A model generated the notes under the pieces. That model was not told where the DNA came from. It saw only the letters and a program-made list of their open reading frames with translations, and searched no databases. The position numbers and the translations under genes were made by a program. A stretch of DNA of 6,086 bases, from positions 1 to 6,086 of the forward strand of contig JBBSGJ010000142.1 of NCBI GenBank assembly GCA_038254195.1, given 5' to 3'. The DNA is from JBBQAA01 sp038254195. GTDB lineage: Bacteria; Actinomycetota; Thermoleophilia; Solirubrobacterales; Solirubrobacteraceae. Positions 5,976-6,086 of the stretch are shown here, one piece after another (position 1 is the stretch's first letter; each line of letters starts with the position of its first letter).

Positions 5976-6086
5976 CGATGCGCGCGCCGCGGTGCGTCCC
6001 GAGCTCGGCGGCGTCGAGCGCTGGGCCCGCGAGCTGGCTGCGCGCCTCCCCCTCCGCCGCCCCGACCGCTACGCCGTCGCGGCGCC
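5959..6086 (+). CDS. GT4-type glycosyltransferase, N-terminal fragment (continues beyond window)
   Basis: The last 128 bases encode the first 42 residues of a second glycosyltransferase. After MPP it reads VLIDARAAVRPELGGVERWA (4-23) and then a basic amphipathic helix (RELAARLPLRRPDRYAV). The first beta-strand, VLIDAR, followed by the GGVERW loop and helix, is the usual opening of GT4 family enzymes in actinobacterial glycan clusters. I prefer GTG 5959 because AGGA (5947-5950) lies 8 bases and AAGG (5952-5955) 3 bases upstream; GTG 5968 is an alternative that drops three residues. Both starts lie inside the 5' coding region of the divergent GT4-GT2 gene, so its promoter must also lie there. 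Substrate cannot be judged from the fragment. Confidence 0.75.
   Translation, partial: MPPVLIDARAAVRPELGGVERWARELAARLPLRRPDRYAVAA

Overview
The window is one very GC-rich stretch (above 70% by eye) with strongly G/C third codon positions, GTG as well as ATG starts, and tightly packed genes. This points to a high-GC actinobacterium. The pantothenate gene order, the family 4 uracil-DNA glycosylase and a secreted choice-of-anchor-L-type protein suggest the Thermoleophilia/Solirubrobacterales side, but that placement is inference. No rRNA, tRNA, CRISPR array, insertion sequence or prophage gene is visible.

Left part (1-2200, minus strand): a pantothenate/coenzyme A operon read right to left as [46-codon Rossmann-like mini-ORF]-panC-panD-panB. 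All junctions are translationally coupled: ATGA overlap into panC, GTGA overlap into panD, and a 2-base gap into panB. PanB makes ketopantoate, PanD makes beta-alanine and PanC joins pantoate to beta-alanine. The ketopantoate reductase that should link PanB to PanC is not encoded intact here. The mini-ORF in front of panC keeps only a GxGxxG nucleotide-binding motif and looks like the collapsed remnant of the Rossmann/DUF2520 gene often found at that position. panB runs off the left edge.

Middle (2201-3040): a short divergent regulatory interval, then a plus-strand family 4 (iron-sulfur) uracil-DNA glycosylase. It carries a Pro/Ala/Glu-rich tail ending in a QLGLF motif that resembles a sliding-clamp-binding peptide. 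Thirty bases later comes a secreted protein (3071-3910) with choice-of-anchor-L-like features and no visible anchor.

Right part (3911-6086): two hairpins separate this rightward pair from a leftward 662-residue glycosyltransferase that fuses a GT4 domain to a GT2 (rhamnosyltransferase-like) domain. A second, divergent GT4-type gene starts at about 5959 and leaves the window. The two glycosyltransferase genes overlap head to head by about 17 bases, and together they look like the edge of a cell-surface glycan cluster. The most interesting items are the decayed reductase ORF coupled to panC, the clamp-motif tail on the glycosylase, and the overlapping divergent glycosyltransferase starts.
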